64,000 nucleotides of DNA from Desulfitobacterium sp050251735 (GCA_050251735.1 JBFWMF010000018.1:1-64000), one strand, 5' to 3'; positions 49,669 to 58,546 are shown, counted from the first letter of the stretch. Notes: generated by a model not told the origin, from the sequence alone. Numbers and translations are program-made.

Positions 49669-50365
49669 ATTGGAAATTGTGGATAAAATAATCGCCCAGA
49701 TTCGTTCGGGCAAGCTGGCGCCTCATGCTAAGCTACCCTCGGAAAATGTGATTGCCGACAGCTGGCAGGTGCCCAGAATTACGGCCCGCAAAGCCTATGA
49801 ACGGTTGGAAGAAATGGGATATATCTATAAAATCCAAGGCAAGGGGAGTTATGTAAAACGGCGGAATCAGCAAATCGATCTGGTTTTGTCCGGTGATGTC
49901 AGCTTCACTCGAAAAATGTTAGAAAAGGGCTATCATCTCCATACAGAAAATGTTTTTTGTAAAAGAATCAAATACAATAAAAAAGTCTACGATTTGCTGG
50001 AGGCCCAAGAAGAGGAAAGCATTTTCAAAGTCGGTCGCTTGAGATTTATCGATGGCCAGCCGATAGCCTTGCATATTTCCTATGTCACCCAGACTCAATT
50101 TGAGGACATCAAGTCAGTAGGGGAAGAGATAACTTCAATGTTTGCCTATTACCAAAGTAAAGGCTACAGCGAGTTTGGTTCAAAGCCTTGCATTTTGAGT
50201 GTGACCTTCCCGACCAAAGCTCAGCGCAAATGGCTGGAATGCTCTCAACTGACCCCCTTGCTGGTCTTGGAGTCCGGATGTATTGATAAGAGGAGCGGCA
50301 AAGTTTTGGATTATACTAAGGTTTTCTACCGCAGTGACTGCTTCTCCTCGTATGTGATTACTTGA
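49658..50365 (+). CDS. phnF: GntR/HutC-family regulator (PhnF-like)
   Basis: A 235-residue repressor with an N-terminal winged helix (ELEIVDKIIAQIRSGKLAPHAKLPSENVIADSWQVPRITARKAYERL) and a C-terminal UTRA ligand domain (about 90-235). Its position just before phnG and its family make it the likely phosphonate regulator. It overlaps hemZ by 11 bp, so it is also transcribed from the housekeeping operon upstream. A palindrome ACTTG-N4-CAAGT lies 132 bp after its stop, in front of phnG, as a likely operator. The ligand is not known. Confidence 0.88.
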   Translation: MATELEIVDKIIAQIRSGKLAPHAKLPSENVIADSWQVPRITARKAYERLEEMGYIYKIQGKGSYVKRRNQQIDLVLSGDVSFTRKMLEKGYHLHTENVFCKRIKYNKKVYDLLEAQEEESIFKVGRLRFIDGQPIALHISYVTQTQFEDIKSVGEEITSMFAYYQSKGYSEFGSKPCILSVTFPTKAQRKWLECSQLTPLLVLESGCIDKRSGKVLDYTKVFYRSDCFSSYVIT

Positions 50366-50420
50366 GCAAAAACATAAAACATAAAAAATAAAACATATAA
50401 GGTTTTCAAAGTCCTGCGGA

Positions 50421-50448
50421 AAGCTCCTGAATTTTCAGGGGCTTTTTC
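50421..50448 (+). terminator. Terminator between phnF and phnG
   Basis: AAGCTCCTGA pairs with TCAGGGGCTT around ATTT and is followed by TTTCT. It separates the hemZ-phnF unit from the phnG operon. Confidence 0.75.
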
Positions 50449-50496
50449 TATGCCAGTTATCTTTACAAATTATTTACGGACATTTTACAACCGTTC

Positions 50497-50510
50497 ACTT
50501 GGCAACAAGT
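50497..50510. promoter_or_regulatory. Candidate PhnF operator
   Basis: ACTTG-GCAA-CAAGT is a perfect inverted repeat 41 bp before the phnG ATG. HutC-type GntR proteins bind short palindromes of this kind. A TTTACA occurs at 50484, but the -10 is unclear. Confidence 0.5.
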
Positions 50511-50550
50511 TAAGATGAATTCGTAAGGAACCGGCAAAGGAAGGTAATTC

Positions 50551-50973
50551 ATGAAAAGAAAACGACGAACTGAAATTTTATTAAACAGTCCCCGCCAGCT
50601 TGCCGAAGGGTTAGCCCAGGAAATCCTCAGCAGCTATAGTGTCAATACCATTGAGGATCCCAATAGCGGTCTGGTTATGGTTAAGGTCAGAGAGACTGCC
50701 AAGCGAGAGCTGTTCTTTTTGGGAGAAGTTCTGATCACAGAATGCAAGGTAATGATTTCAGGTTGTTTAGGTATTGGCATGACACAGGGACAAGATGCTG
50801 AGCTGGCTTATTATCTGGGGATTATCGATGCTGCGTATAATTTAGGGCTACCGGAAACCGAAGCTTGGGCAGAACCCCTGTTAGCGGCCGAAAGTGCCCT
50901 TCAAGAAAAAAGGCAGACCCATCATGCCAAAATTCTCAAAACCAAAGTTAACTTTGAGACCATGCAGCTTTAA
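50551..50973 (+). CDS. phnG: C-P lyase subunit PhnG
   Basis: A 140-residue core subunit of the carbon-phosphorus lyase complex (PhnGHIJ). It has the family's pattern of an N-terminal RRTEILLNSPRQLAEGLA helix, the GLVMVKVRETAKRELFFLGEVLITEC strand region and the C-terminal DAAYNLGLPETEAWAEPLLAAE helix. With PhnH and PhnI it displaces adenine from ATP by the phosphonate. ATG 50551 follows AAGGAAGG. It is the first gene of the phn operon. Confidence 0.93.
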   Translation: MKRKRRTEILLNSPRQLAEGLAQEILSSYSVNTIEDPNSGLVMVKVRETAKRELFFLGEVLITECKVMISGCLGIGMTQGQDAELAYYLGIIDAAYNLGLPETEAWAEPLLAAESALQEKRQTHHAKILKTKVNFETMQL

Positions 50974-50997
50974 CAGGTTTGGAAAAGGAGTAGAAGG

Positions 50998-51618
50998 ATG
51001 AGCTTAGATTTTGTTCATGATATTCAAGCCGTCTACCGCGAAACCATCGATGCTATGGCCCGTCCGGGTTCGTTGCACAGCATTCAGGAGCAGGCAGAGA
51101 AGGTTGAAATAGCCTGTGGTTGCCTTAAGGCCACGGTTTTGTTGGCCCTGATGTTATTGGATACGGAAGTCCGTTTCAAAGTGGTTTCTGAGCAGGAAGC
51201 AGAACTGACGAAGATACTCAATCAACTCACCTATGCTAAAGCTACTGCGGCCGAAGCTGCTCAATTTATTCTGATTACAGTTGACGCAGAGGCCGCAGAG
51301 GTGGAGCAGGCCTTACAGGCTGCTTATGTAGGAAGCCTCCTTAATCCCCATCATTCGGCAACAGTAATTTTCGAAGTTAAAGGTCTCAGCACTGAACCAA
51401 CAACAGACGGTGCAGGAGAGCAGGGGCTAATCTTAAGCGGCCCAGGTATCCAACGAGAGAGCTTTATTTGCGTACGAACCCCTCTCAATTGGATCGAGCT
51501 CCGAGCGCAAAAAAACAAAGAGTATCCTTTAGGCATCGACTTTATTTTTGTCGATCCCGATCACAGGATGTTCGCTTTGCCCAGAACCACCAAAATCCAA
51601 AAACAGGAGATTAGATAA
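50998..51618 (+). CDS. phnH: C-P lyase subunit PhnH
   Basis: A 206-residue PLP-transferase-like fold subunit without the PLP lysine. The start DFVHDIQAVYRETIDAMARPGSLHSI and the C-terminal PLGIDFIFVDPDHRMFALPRTTKI are hallmarks. It is part of the PhnGHIJ core. ATG 50998 follows AAAGGAG. The phnI start codon begins right after its stop. Confidence 0.93.
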   Translation: MSLDFVHDIQAVYRETIDAMARPGSLHSIQEQAEKVEIACGCLKATVLLALMLLDTEVRFKVVSEQEAELTKILNQLTYAKATAAEAAQFILITVDAEAAEVEQALQAAYVGSLLNPHHSATVIFEVKGLSTEPTTDGAGEQGLILSGPGIQRESFICVRTPLNWIELRAQKNKEYPLGIDFIFVDPDHRMFALPRTTKIQKQEIR

Positions 51619-52755
51619 ATGGGATATGTTGCAGTAAAAGGCGGCACAGCTGCAATCGAAGAGTCACTGAAGAGACTGACTTATGAGCGTTTGAAAAAGG
51701 GCGAACTCCTCACCTGCAGTCAGGTCGAAGCTGGGCTGAGGGCCCTGATCGATCAGGTCATGTCGGAAAGTAGTCTTTACGATGAGGCCTTGGCCGCCTT
51801 GGCCATCAAACAGGCTGAGGGTAGCCCTGAAGAAGCAGTGTTTTTGCTGAGAGCCTATCGCTCTACCGTACCGCGCAAGCATTATTCGCGCACTGTAGAA
51901 TCACAGCAAATGCAGGTCGAGAGAAGAATTTCAGCCAGCTTTAAAGATATTCCCGGTGGCCAGATCCTGGGAGCCAATTATGACTATCGTCATCGATTAC
52001 TGGACTTCGAGCTCCTTGAGGAAACCCAGCAGGATGCTCAGGACTGGTTGAAGGGATTTGCAGAGGAAAGCGACCCTAACCCCGAGGGAGTCGATCTGTC
52101 TCAGCTATCGAACGTATTGGATTATTTGCGGGAAGAAGGATTGTTACCCAGCCTCGAGGACGATAATCGGGAGCCCTTTGATGTAACTAAGGAGAGTGTA
52201 CAGTTTCCCACCAGTCGCAGTGCCCGGTTGCAAATCCTGACCCGAGGCCAGACCGGCGCAGTCACCTCTCTAGGTTATGCTGCCGAGCGCGGCTATGGTG
52301 CTCTTCACCCCAATGTGGGGGAACTGCGCGTGGGCAGTCTGCCGATTTATGTAGATAATCCCTTCAATAAAGAAAAAGAAGCCGAAGATGCTTACTATAT
52401 CGGTGAGATCAAGGTTACGGAAGTAGAAACCCTCTTTCCCATCGATGTTCAGCTCCAAAAGGGAGAACAAGAACTGGCTTTCGGCATTGGCTACGGTATG
52501 TGCTACGGCCAGAATGAGACAAAGGCTATTGCGATGAGCCTCCTGGACTACTGCCTAGAGGTGGGGTCGGATGAATACCCCACTCATGATGAAGAGTTTG
52601 TCCTGCTCCATATTGATTCTGTGGAATCCACTGGCTTCATCTCCCACTTGAAGCTCCCCCATTATGTTACCTTCCAGTCCAAGCTGGAAAGCATGCGCAA
52701 ATCAAGAAAAAGCGTCCGTCAGCAGAAGGAGCGGCCTGAAGAATGGGAGGAGTGA
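51619..52755 (+). CDS. phnI: C-P lyase subunit PhnI
   Basis: A 378-residue nucleosidase subunit; it swaps adenine of ATP for phosphonate, giving the ribose 1-phosphonate 5-triphosphate. It opens with GYVAVKGGTAAIEES and has the RKHYSRTVESQQMQVERRISASFKDIPGGQILGANYDYRHRLLDF block, LTRGQTGAVTSLGYAAERGYG and GYGMCYGQNETKAIAMSLLD. The length is typical. It is contiguous with phnH and 4 bp before phnJ. Confidence 0.95.
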   Translation: MGYVAVKGGTAAIEESLKRLTYERLKKGELLTCSQVEAGLRALIDQVMSESSLYDEALAALAIKQAEGSPEEAVFLLRAYRSTVPRKHYSRTVESQQMQVERRISASFKDIPGGQILGANYDYRHRLLDFELLEETQQDAQDWLKGFAEESDPNPEGVDLSQLSNVLDYLREEGLLPSLEDDNREPFDVTKESVQFPTSRSARLQILTRGQTGAVTSLGYAAERGYGALHPNVGELRVGSLPIYVDNPFNKEKEAEDAYYIGEIKVTEVETLFPIDVQLQKGEQELAFGIGYGMCYGQNETKAIAMSLLDYCLEVGSDEYPTHDEEFVLLHIDSVESTGFISHLKLPHYVTFQSKLESMRKSRKSVRQQKERPEEWEE

Positions 52756-52759
52756 ACTC

Positions 52760-53632
52760 ATGAATACCCAGTATAATTTTGCCTTCTTTGATGAAGGATC
52801 GAAGCGGGAAATCCGGCGGGCGACCCTCAAGGCTATTGCTATTCCCGGTTATCAGGTGCCGTTTGCTTCGCGGGAAATGCCGATTGCGCGCGGCTGGGGA
52901 ACCGGCGGCCTGCAGTTGACCCTCTCCCTGATTGGTCAAAAGGATGTACTGAAGGTTATTGACCAAGGCTCCGATGAATCCGTCAATGCCGTGAATATCA
53001 AAAAGCTTATAGTTAAAACCACTCAAGTGGAAATTACCAATGCTACCGACCAAGCTACGTTGATTCAGTCGCGCCACAGGATTCCTGAAGTACCCTTGCG
53101 AGAGGATCAAATTCTGGTTCTGCAGGTGCCTATCCCCGAACCTTTAAGATATTTTGAACCCAGTGAATTGGAAACCAAGAAGCTTCATGCTGAGCAGGAA
53201 TACAGCGGCGCCTGGCTGATGCTCTTCGAACAGATTATGCGCTATGGGAAAATGGCCACAGGTGCCGATCACCCGGTTCAGGTCCACGAGCGTTATGTAA
53301 TGGCCCCTAGTCCGATCCCACGCTTTGATAACACCAAGCTCTCCTGTTCTAGGGCCCTGATTTTGTTCGGAGCCGGTCGGGAAAAGAAGGTTTATGCCAT
53401 CCCGCCCTATACACAGGCAGTTTCATTGGCCTTTGAAGACCATCCCTTTGTTGGTGAGGATTTCCAGGGGAAAGTCTGTCGTCTCTGTGGAACGACTGAG
53501 GTTTTTCTCGATGAAATCATCGACGAGCAAAGCGGGATAGCGAGTTATCAGTGCAACGATACGAGTTACTGCTTGCAAAGGCTCAATGAACTGCAATTCC
53601 AGCCGGAGCAGAGCGGCGAATATGAGGTGTAA
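52760..53632 (+). CDS. phnJ: C-P lyase radical SAM subunit PhnJ
   Basis: A 290-residue enzyme that breaks the C-P bond. Its unusual cluster motif C-x2-C-x21-C-x5-C is complete (CRLCGTTEV near 245 to CNDTSYC near 277). Here the glycyl-radical/substrate segment is REMPIARGWGTGGLQLTLSLIG near 36-57. ATG 52760 (MNTQYNFAFFDEG) has GGAGGAG upstream; the longer frame from 52664 runs inside phnI. It releases the hydrocarbon (methane from methylphosphonate) and leaves a 1,2-cyclic ribose phosphate. Confidence 0.96.
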   Translation: MNTQYNFAFFDEGSKREIRRATLKAIAIPGYQVPFASREMPIARGWGTGGLQLTLSLIGQKDVLKVIDQGSDESVNAVNIKKLIVKTTQVEITNATDQATLIQSRHRIPEVPLREDQILVLQVPIPEPLRYFEPSELETKKLHAEQEYSGAWLMLFEQIMRYGKMATGADHPVQVHERYVMAPSPIPRFDNTKLSCSRALILFGAGREKKVYAIPPYTQAVSLAFEDHPFVGEDFQGKVCRLCGTTEVFLDEIIDEQSGIASYQCNDTSYCLQRLNELQFQPEQSGEYEV

Positions 53633-53637
53633 GATCA

Positions 53638-54504
53638 GTGATTAAGGTAGAGAAAACAGTAAGCCATTTTGAAAAGCCTATTTTAGGGGTGCGAAATTTG
53701 ACCAAACAATTTGGCTCAGGCTGCTCTAATTGTCAGAGTGAAGGCGAGGTAAACCTGATTCGCAATTATTGTCCCGCCTGCGGTACAGTATACGCCTGCC
53801 GTGACATTAGCTTTGAGATTTATGAAGGGGAGATTTTGGGGGTGGTGGGTGAGAGCGGCAGTGGTAAATCCAGCCTAATGCAATGCCTCTATTTCGATCA
53901 GGAGGTCACCAGCGGCGAGGTCTATCTGGACGCTTATCAGCAAAGTGGAGTCAATGTCTGTCAAGAATCCTCTCAGCAAAAGCGCTACATTCGTAATCAT
54001 CTGATGGGCAAGGTTTATCAAAATCCAATTCTCGGCCTGAAGATGGATTTTTCCTCCATCGGCAATATCGCGGAAAAACTCATTGCCGCCGGCAACCGCC
54101 ACGTAGGTGAAATGGAGGAACGGGGGACAATGCTGCTGGATAAGGTCAATATTCCGATCTACCGAATGAAAGAAGCTCCCAAGAACTTCTCCGGCGGAAT
54201 GCAGCAACGGGTGCAGATTGCCAAGGCCCTATCGAACAATCCGCCTATCCTTTTGCTGGATGAAGTGACAACCGGACTGGATCTTTCGGTCCAAGCCAAG
54301 GTGCTTGATCTGATCAAAAAGCTGCAACGCGAGCTGAATATCAGCATGATTGTGGTTTCCCACGACTTGAGCGTTATACGTATGCTGGCCGACCGGACCA
54401 TCGTCATGCTCGACGGACGAATTGTGGAGCGAGGACTGACCGATCAGATCCTTGAAGATCCCCAACATCCCTATACCCAGCAGCTGGTGCAATCCATGCT
54501 CTAG
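53638..54504 (+). CDS. phnK: C-P lyase ABC-type ATPase PhnK, with N-terminal Cys cluster
   Basis: A 288-residue ATPase that docks on the C-P lyase core. Walker A GESGSGKSSL is near 74-83, the ABC signature FSGGMQQRVQIAKAL near 182-196, and Walker B ILLLDEVTTGLD. Between the first strand and Walker A there is a Cys-rich insert, GCSNCQSEGE then NYCPACGTVYACRD (about residues 26-60), of zinc-ribbon type. E. coli PhnK lacks this as far as I recall, so the chain is about 35 residues longer. Start GTG 53638 is 3 bp after the phnJ stop. Confidence 0.92.
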   Translation: MIKVEKTVSHFEKPILGVRNLTKQFGSGCSNCQSEGEVNLIRNYCPACGTVYACRDISFEIYEGEILGVVGESGSGKSSLMQCLYFDQEVTSGEVYLDAYQQSGVNVCQESSQQKRYIRNHLMGKVYQNPILGLKMDFSSIGNIAEKLIAAGNRHVGEMEERGTMLLDKVNIPIYRMKEAPKNFSGGMQQRVQIAKALSNNPPILLLDEVTTGLDLSVQAKVLDLIKKLQRELNISMIVVSHDLSVIRMLADRTIVMLDGRIVERGLTDQILEDPQHPYTQQLVQSML

Positions 54505-54594
54505 CGTCAAAAACTCATTTCCGAACAAGCGGCAGAACTTCAGCTTGCTTGATATCCCCACAGCTTGATGTTCTTTGTGGAAAGAGGTTGCAAG

Positions 54595-55791
54595 ATGTAT
54601 TTAATTACTAATGGGAAAATCATTACCGAAGAAACCCTGCTTGTAGGGTATGAGCTTCTGATTGATGATGGTAAAATTGCCCAACTTGCTCCGGAGGGTG
54701 AACTCGAACGCCAGCCGGGACTGCAGGTGATTGATGCACGGGGTGGCTATGTCTCGCCGGGATTCATTGATATTCATTCTGATTATATTGAACACATGGC
54801 GGCACCACGGCCAACCTGTCTAATGGATTTCCGCATGAGCCTCCGTGAAGCGGAACGGGAAATGCTTTCCCACGGCATTACCACCATATTCCATTCTCTT
54901 TCCCTTTTCAAGTCTGTGGAATATAAGCCGAAGCCCATACGTTCCGGAGAAAATGTCCGCAAGCTCATTGATCTGATTGAGCAAACGGATCTGGAGCAAT
55001 ACTTGATTCGTCATTGCTTCCATGCCCGGTTTGAAGTGGATAACGTCAGTGAGGTAGAGACCCTCAAAGAGTTTATTGCTTCTAACAAGGTTCATTTGGT
55101 CTCCTTTATGGATCATACTCCCGGACAAGGACAATACCGGGATTTAGAGATGTTCCGCAGCATCATTAAGAGTTATGACAATTTTAACGACCAACAGGTT
55201 GACCATATGATCACTGAGCTGCAGAGCAAACCCAAGCTCACTCTGAGCGGTCTGCGAGAAATTGCTGAACTTGCTTTGAACAAGGGGCTCGCCATTGCTT
55301 CCCATGATGACGACAGTTTGGCAAAGCTCGAACTGGTACGAGGTCTAGGTACTTCGATCAGTGAGTTTCCCCTCAGTCTGGAAATTGCCCGTGCCGCCAG
55401 AGAATTGGGGATGTTCACCATGGCGGGGGCACCCAATATTTTACTGGGCGGATCCCATAACGGAAATCTTTCCGCTGCCGAGGCAATTCAGGAAGGAACC
55501 ATCGACATTCTTTGCAGCGATTATTATCCCCCCTCTTTGCTCCATGCAGTGTTTCAGTTGCACTGGGAGCACGGACTCGACTTGGTGGAGCTCATCAAAC
55601 TGGTCAGCCTTAATCCGGCTGCTGCAGTTAAGCGTGATCAAGAACTCGGCTCCATTCGGGAGGGAAAAACAGCAGATCTTCTGGTCATCGAGCTTCTCGA
55701 AACTAATTTTCCCGTCATTACCAAGACCTTTGTTGCCGGGAATTTAAATCAGTGTACAAGCTATCAAGAATTGGAGCGGAGAGCGGGGTAA
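54595..55791 (+). CDS. phnM: Phosphonate triphosphate pyrophosphatase PhnM (copy 1)
   Basis: A 398-residue amidohydrolase-fold enzyme that cuts pyrophosphate from the ribose 1-phosphonate 5-triphosphate. Metal-site motifs: GFIDIHSDYIEHMAAPRP near 55-72, HCFHARFEV, FMDHTPGQGQYRD, and LAIASHDDDSLAKLE. ATG 54595 follows AAAGAGG; the frame's earlier ATG (54565) would add ten unrelated residues. It differs clearly from the second PhnM at 61197, for example in the segment after PRP. Confidence 0.92.
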   Translation: MYLITNGKIITEETLLVGYELLIDDGKIAQLAPEGELERQPGLQVIDARGGYVSPGFIDIHSDYIEHMAAPRPTCLMDFRMSLREAEREMLSHGITTIFHSLSLFKSVEYKPKPIRSGENVRKLIDLIEQTDLEQYLIRHCFHARFEVDNVSEVETLKEFIASNKVHLVSFMDHTPGQGQYRDLEMFRSIIKSYDNFNDQQVDHMITELQSKPKLTLSGLREIAELALNKGLAIASHDDDSLAKLELVRGLGTSISEFPLSLEIARAARELGMFTMAGAPNILLGGSHNGNLSAAEAIQEGTIDILCSDYYPPSLLHAVFQLHWEHGLDLVELIKLVSLNPAAAVKRDQELGSIREGKTADLLVIELLETNFPVITKTFVAGNLNQCTSYQELERRAG

Positions 55792-55798
55792 TAAGTCC

Positions 55799-56440
55799 AT
55801 GGATAATCTGGTAATTAAAGAATCAGGCATCTTGAGCAGGGAACCCTTTGTCCACGAAACCTGCCAAATGCATCAGGTTGAGCTGGGGATCTATACAGAA
55901 GTAGGGTTGTACAATTTCTATGAAAATGTGAGTCTAGGGGATTTCTCTTATTCCGGTCAGTTTTGTTTCATCCAGAACGCTGAGATCGGTAAATTTGTCA
56001 ACATCGCCGCTATGGTTCGGATCGGTCCCACCGATCACCCCATGGAGAGGCCGACCCTCCATCATTTTACTTATCGGCGAACAAAATACGGCTTTGCCAC
56101 CGAAGATGATGAGGCGTTCTTTCAAAGGCGGACCGCTCGGAGGACCTTTATCGGCCATGACACATGGATTGGCCACGGTGCAATCATCATGCCGAGCGTG
56201 ACCATTGGCCATGGAGCGATCGTTGGGTCAGGGGCCATCGTCACACGGGATGTTGAACCTTACACCATTGTTGTGGGCACGCCTGCCCAACCGATCCGTA
56301 AACGATTTTCTGAGGAGATTATCCAAAAGCTAGAAGAGATTCAATGGTGGGATTGGTCCTATGAGTTGATTAAAGAACGATATCTTGATTTCACCCTGCC
56401 TATAGAAGAATTCATTGCGAAATATGAGTCAAGGAGGTGA
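55799..56440 (+). CDS. Phosphonate-associated hexapeptide-repeat acyltransferase
   Basis: A 213-residue left-handed beta-helix protein (hexapeptide-repeat family often found in phn operons). Repeats such as IGKFVNIAAMVRIGPTDHP, IGHDTWIGHGAIIMPSVTIG and HGAIVGSGAIVTRDV are evident, with the catalytic-type His in the TDHPMERPTLHHF segment. It is likely a CoA-dependent acetyltransferase that may modify aminophosphonates, as PhnO does in E. coli, but the substrate is not known. It lies between phnM and phnL. Confidence 0.88.
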   Translation: MDNLVIKESGILSREPFVHETCQMHQVELGIYTEVGLYNFYENVSLGDFSYSGQFCFIQNAEIGKFVNIAAMVRIGPTDHPMERPTLHHFTYRRTKYGFATEDDEAFFQRRTARRTFIGHDTWIGHGAIIMPSVTIGHGAIVGSGAIVTRDVEPYTIVVGTPAQPIRKRFSEEIIQKLEEIQWWDWSYELIKERYLDFTLPIEEFIAKYESRR

Positions 56441-56445
56441 TACAA

Positions 56446-57159
56446 ATGGAAGAGATTCTGACCCTTGAGCATTTAAGTAAGTCCTTTACCCTGCATGATC
56501 TGGATAAAGAGATTAGAGCTCTGGAAGATGTATCGATCAGCCTGCGTCAAGGAGAATTCGTAGGCATTACCGGCAAAAGTGGGAGTGGAAAATCCACGGT
56601 TTTCAAGTGCATCTACCGGACCTATGCCCCCCAAGAGGGACATATCTGGTACAATTCTGAGCGCTTTGGGCGTTTGGACCTTGCTGCAGCTTCTGAACGG
56701 GAAGTCATTTATCTGCGCAAGCATGAATTGGGCTATGTCTCCCAGTTTCTCAACGTCATGCCCCGGACGACCGCCCGGGAACTAGTTAAGCAGGCGAGTA
56801 TGGAAGTAGGAAAAGATCAGGAATCTGCAGAATGGGAAGCGGAAAAAATCCTTGCTCATTTCGAATTGGACCGGGAATTATGGGACAGCTATCCGGCTAC
56901 CTTCTCCGGAGGTGAGAAGCTGCGCCTCAATATTGCCCGGGCTATGGTCAAGCACCCCCGCTTTCTTCTGCTGGATGAACCGACTGCCAGCTTAGATTAC
57001 TCTTCAAAGCTTAAGGTCAGAGAGCTGATTGAACAGCTGATGGGCGAGGGGACGACGATGTTGGGGATTTTTCACGATCTGGAATTTATGGAAAGCCTCT
57101 GTACCCGAGTGTATACCATGCAAGAAGGCAGACTTTTGTCAGCATCAAGTGATTCTTAG
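56446..57159 (+). CDS. phnL: C-P lyase ABC-type ATPase PhnL
   Basis: A 237-residue ATPase, partner of PhnK on the lyase complex. Walker A GKSGSGKSTVFKC is near 43-55. The signature is FSGGEKLRLNIARAMV and Walker B FLLLDEPTASLD. It starts with EEILTLEHLSKSFTLHDLDKEIRALEDVS, as in PhnL. ATG 56446 follows AGGAGGTGA; GTG 56437 is an alternative overlapping the previous stop. A large hairpin follows its stop. Confidence 0.92.
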   Translation: MEEILTLEHLSKSFTLHDLDKEIRALEDVSISLRQGEFVGITGKSGSGKSTVFKCIYRTYAPQEGHIWYNSERFGRLDLAAASEREVIYLRKHELGYVSQFLNVMPRTTARELVKQASMEVGKDQESAEWEAEKILAHFELDRELWDSYPATFSGGEKLRLNIARAMVKHPRFLLLDEPTASLDYSSKLKVRELIEQLMGEGTTMLGIFHDLEFMESLCTRVYTMQEGRLLSASSDS

Positions 57160-57205
57160 CTTCAGGTGGAGTTTGCCTTAAAAAAGTACTTACTCCATCT
57201 GAAGC
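57159..57205 (+). terminator. Hairpin after phnL
   Basis: GCTTCAGGTGGAGT (57159-57172) pairs with ACTCCATCTGAAGC (57192-57205), overlapping the stop codon. There is no T-run, so it may protect the upstream mRNA or cause partial termination. Confidence 0.6.
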
Positions 57206-57209
57206 TTAG

Positions 57210-57345
57210 AAGAACTTATCCACACGGTGGATAACTCAACTAGGCCTGCAAAGCAGGCAAGTTTCCTATATCCAGGGACATAGCAGCCGTTATCTCCCAC
57301 TTACAGAAGATGGGAGTCTTACGGCTGGTAGTCATCGGACAAAAA
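57210..57345 (+). ncRNA. Cluster of hairpins between phnL and phnD (possible structured RNA)
   Basis: In sequence: TTATCCAC/GTGGATAA (57216-57234), GCCTGC/GCAGGC (57244-57258), and a two-part stem in which CAGCCGT/ACGGCTG (57284-57290 with 57321-57327) encloses CTCCCA/TGGGAG (57294-57299 with 57311-57316). A conserved-looking GTAGTCATCGGACAAAA tail follows. No coding frame is convincing. It could be an mRNA leader, a small RNA or a mobile-element relic upstream of phnD. Confidence 0.4.
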
Positions 57346-57508
57346 GAGCTTTAGAAAAATTTGGAGTCTTTTAACATATCCTTACATTTCTTTAATTTAG
57401 AGCTAACCCTTATGAGATAAGTTAGTAGTGTGAGCTGTTGACAAAAACTAAAATCGGATTCAGCCTTCAAAATTCAACTATTTCCAAAATTGAGAGGAGA
57501 AAACGAAA

Positions 57509-58546
57509 ATGAAAAAGGTTTCTTTAATGGCGCTGATTATGCTCTTAGTCGTATCCTTGGTAACTGGCTGCACCAATTCGGCAGCGGGTGGAAAAAGCAA
57601 AGAAGCAGATGTGCTCACCTTTGTTTGGTATCCTAATGAATCCGGTGAAGATCTTAAAGCAGCTCGTGAGGAATTTGGGAAGATCATTGAAACGGCAACC
57701 GGTAAAAAAGTTGAGCATCAATTGACCACAGACTATGCCATCGCCATTGAATCCATTGCTAACGGCAACGCCCAGCTCTGTTTCCCAGGCGCCCAAGGCT
57801 ATATCGAAGCTCGTAACAAAAATCAAAACGTCATTCCCCTTGTTGTGAATAGCGACAACTCCGGTACCTTGAATGATGCAGTGTATTATAGCTGGCTCGC
57901 TGTACGCAAAGGGGAAGAGGGCAACTACAAAAACGGTAATGATTATGCTATTGATAATATTGCCGGCAAGAAATTTTCTTTTGTCTCCACCAGCAGCACC
58001 TCAGGCTTTAAAGTCCCAAGTAACGGAATCACCACTTACTTTTCCAAGATAGATCAGTATAAGGATTTAAAGCAAGATGATCTTCTTGAAGGCGGCAAAA
58101 ATAAATTCTTTAGTGAAGTTCAGTTCGGTGGCTCTCACCAAGGCTCAGCAGTCAATCTCCTCACCAAAAAAGTTGATGTAGCAGCCTTTTGCGACACAGA
58201 ATTAGCTAACTATGCAGAACTCGCTGAGGGTAAAGCCAACACTCCTGGAGCTGTTTACTCCATCAGAAAGGATGCCTCTGAACCCTTTAACACCATGGTC
58301 GGACAAGAGTTTGTGGTTATCTCTGTTACTCCGGTATTAAATGCACCGATTATTGGCAACGCCGATACCATGAGTAAAGAAACTATCGACAAAATTATTA
58401 CAACGCTCACCTCTGATGAAGTCGCCAAAAATCCACTGATCTTCGTACCGAAGGATTCCAGTGGCAAAGGAATATTCAAAGCTCCCCAACGCTTCTTGGC
58501 GGTGGAAGACGCTTGGTTTAACCCCATCCGCGAGCTTTCTAAATAA
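57509..58546 (+). CDS. phnD: Phosphonate ABC transporter substrate-binding lipoprotein PhnD
   Basis: A 345-residue binding protein. The signal segment ends in the lipobox LVTGC (Cys near 21). The mature part shows the PhnD fold: LTFVWYPNESGEDLKAAREEFGKIIETATGKKVEHQLTTDYAIAIE, FPGAQGYIEA, STSSTSGFKVPSNG and FGGSHQGSAVNLLTKKVDVAAFCD. The ligand is phosphonate, or possibly another oxyanion. ATG 57509 has GAGAGGAG upstream. It begins the transport part of the operon; TTGACA at 57438 hints at a promoter, but no good -10 was found. Confidence 0.92.
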   Translation: MKKVSLMALIMLLVVSLVTGCTNSAAGGKSKEADVLTFVWYPNESGEDLKAAREEFGKIIETATGKKVEHQLTTDYAIAIESIANGNAQLCFPGAQGYIEARNKNQNVIPLVVNSDNSGTLNDAVYYSWLAVRKGEEGNYKNGNDYAIDNIAGKKFSFVSTSSTSGFKVPSNGITTYFSKIDQYKDLKQDDLLEGGKNKFFSEVQFGGSHQGSAVNLLTKKVDVAAFCDTELANYAELAEGKANTPGAVYSIRKDASEPFNTMVGQEFVVISVTPVLNAPIIGNADTMSKETIDKIITTLTSDEVAKNPLIFVPKDSSGKGIFKAPQRFLAVEDAWFNPIRELSK

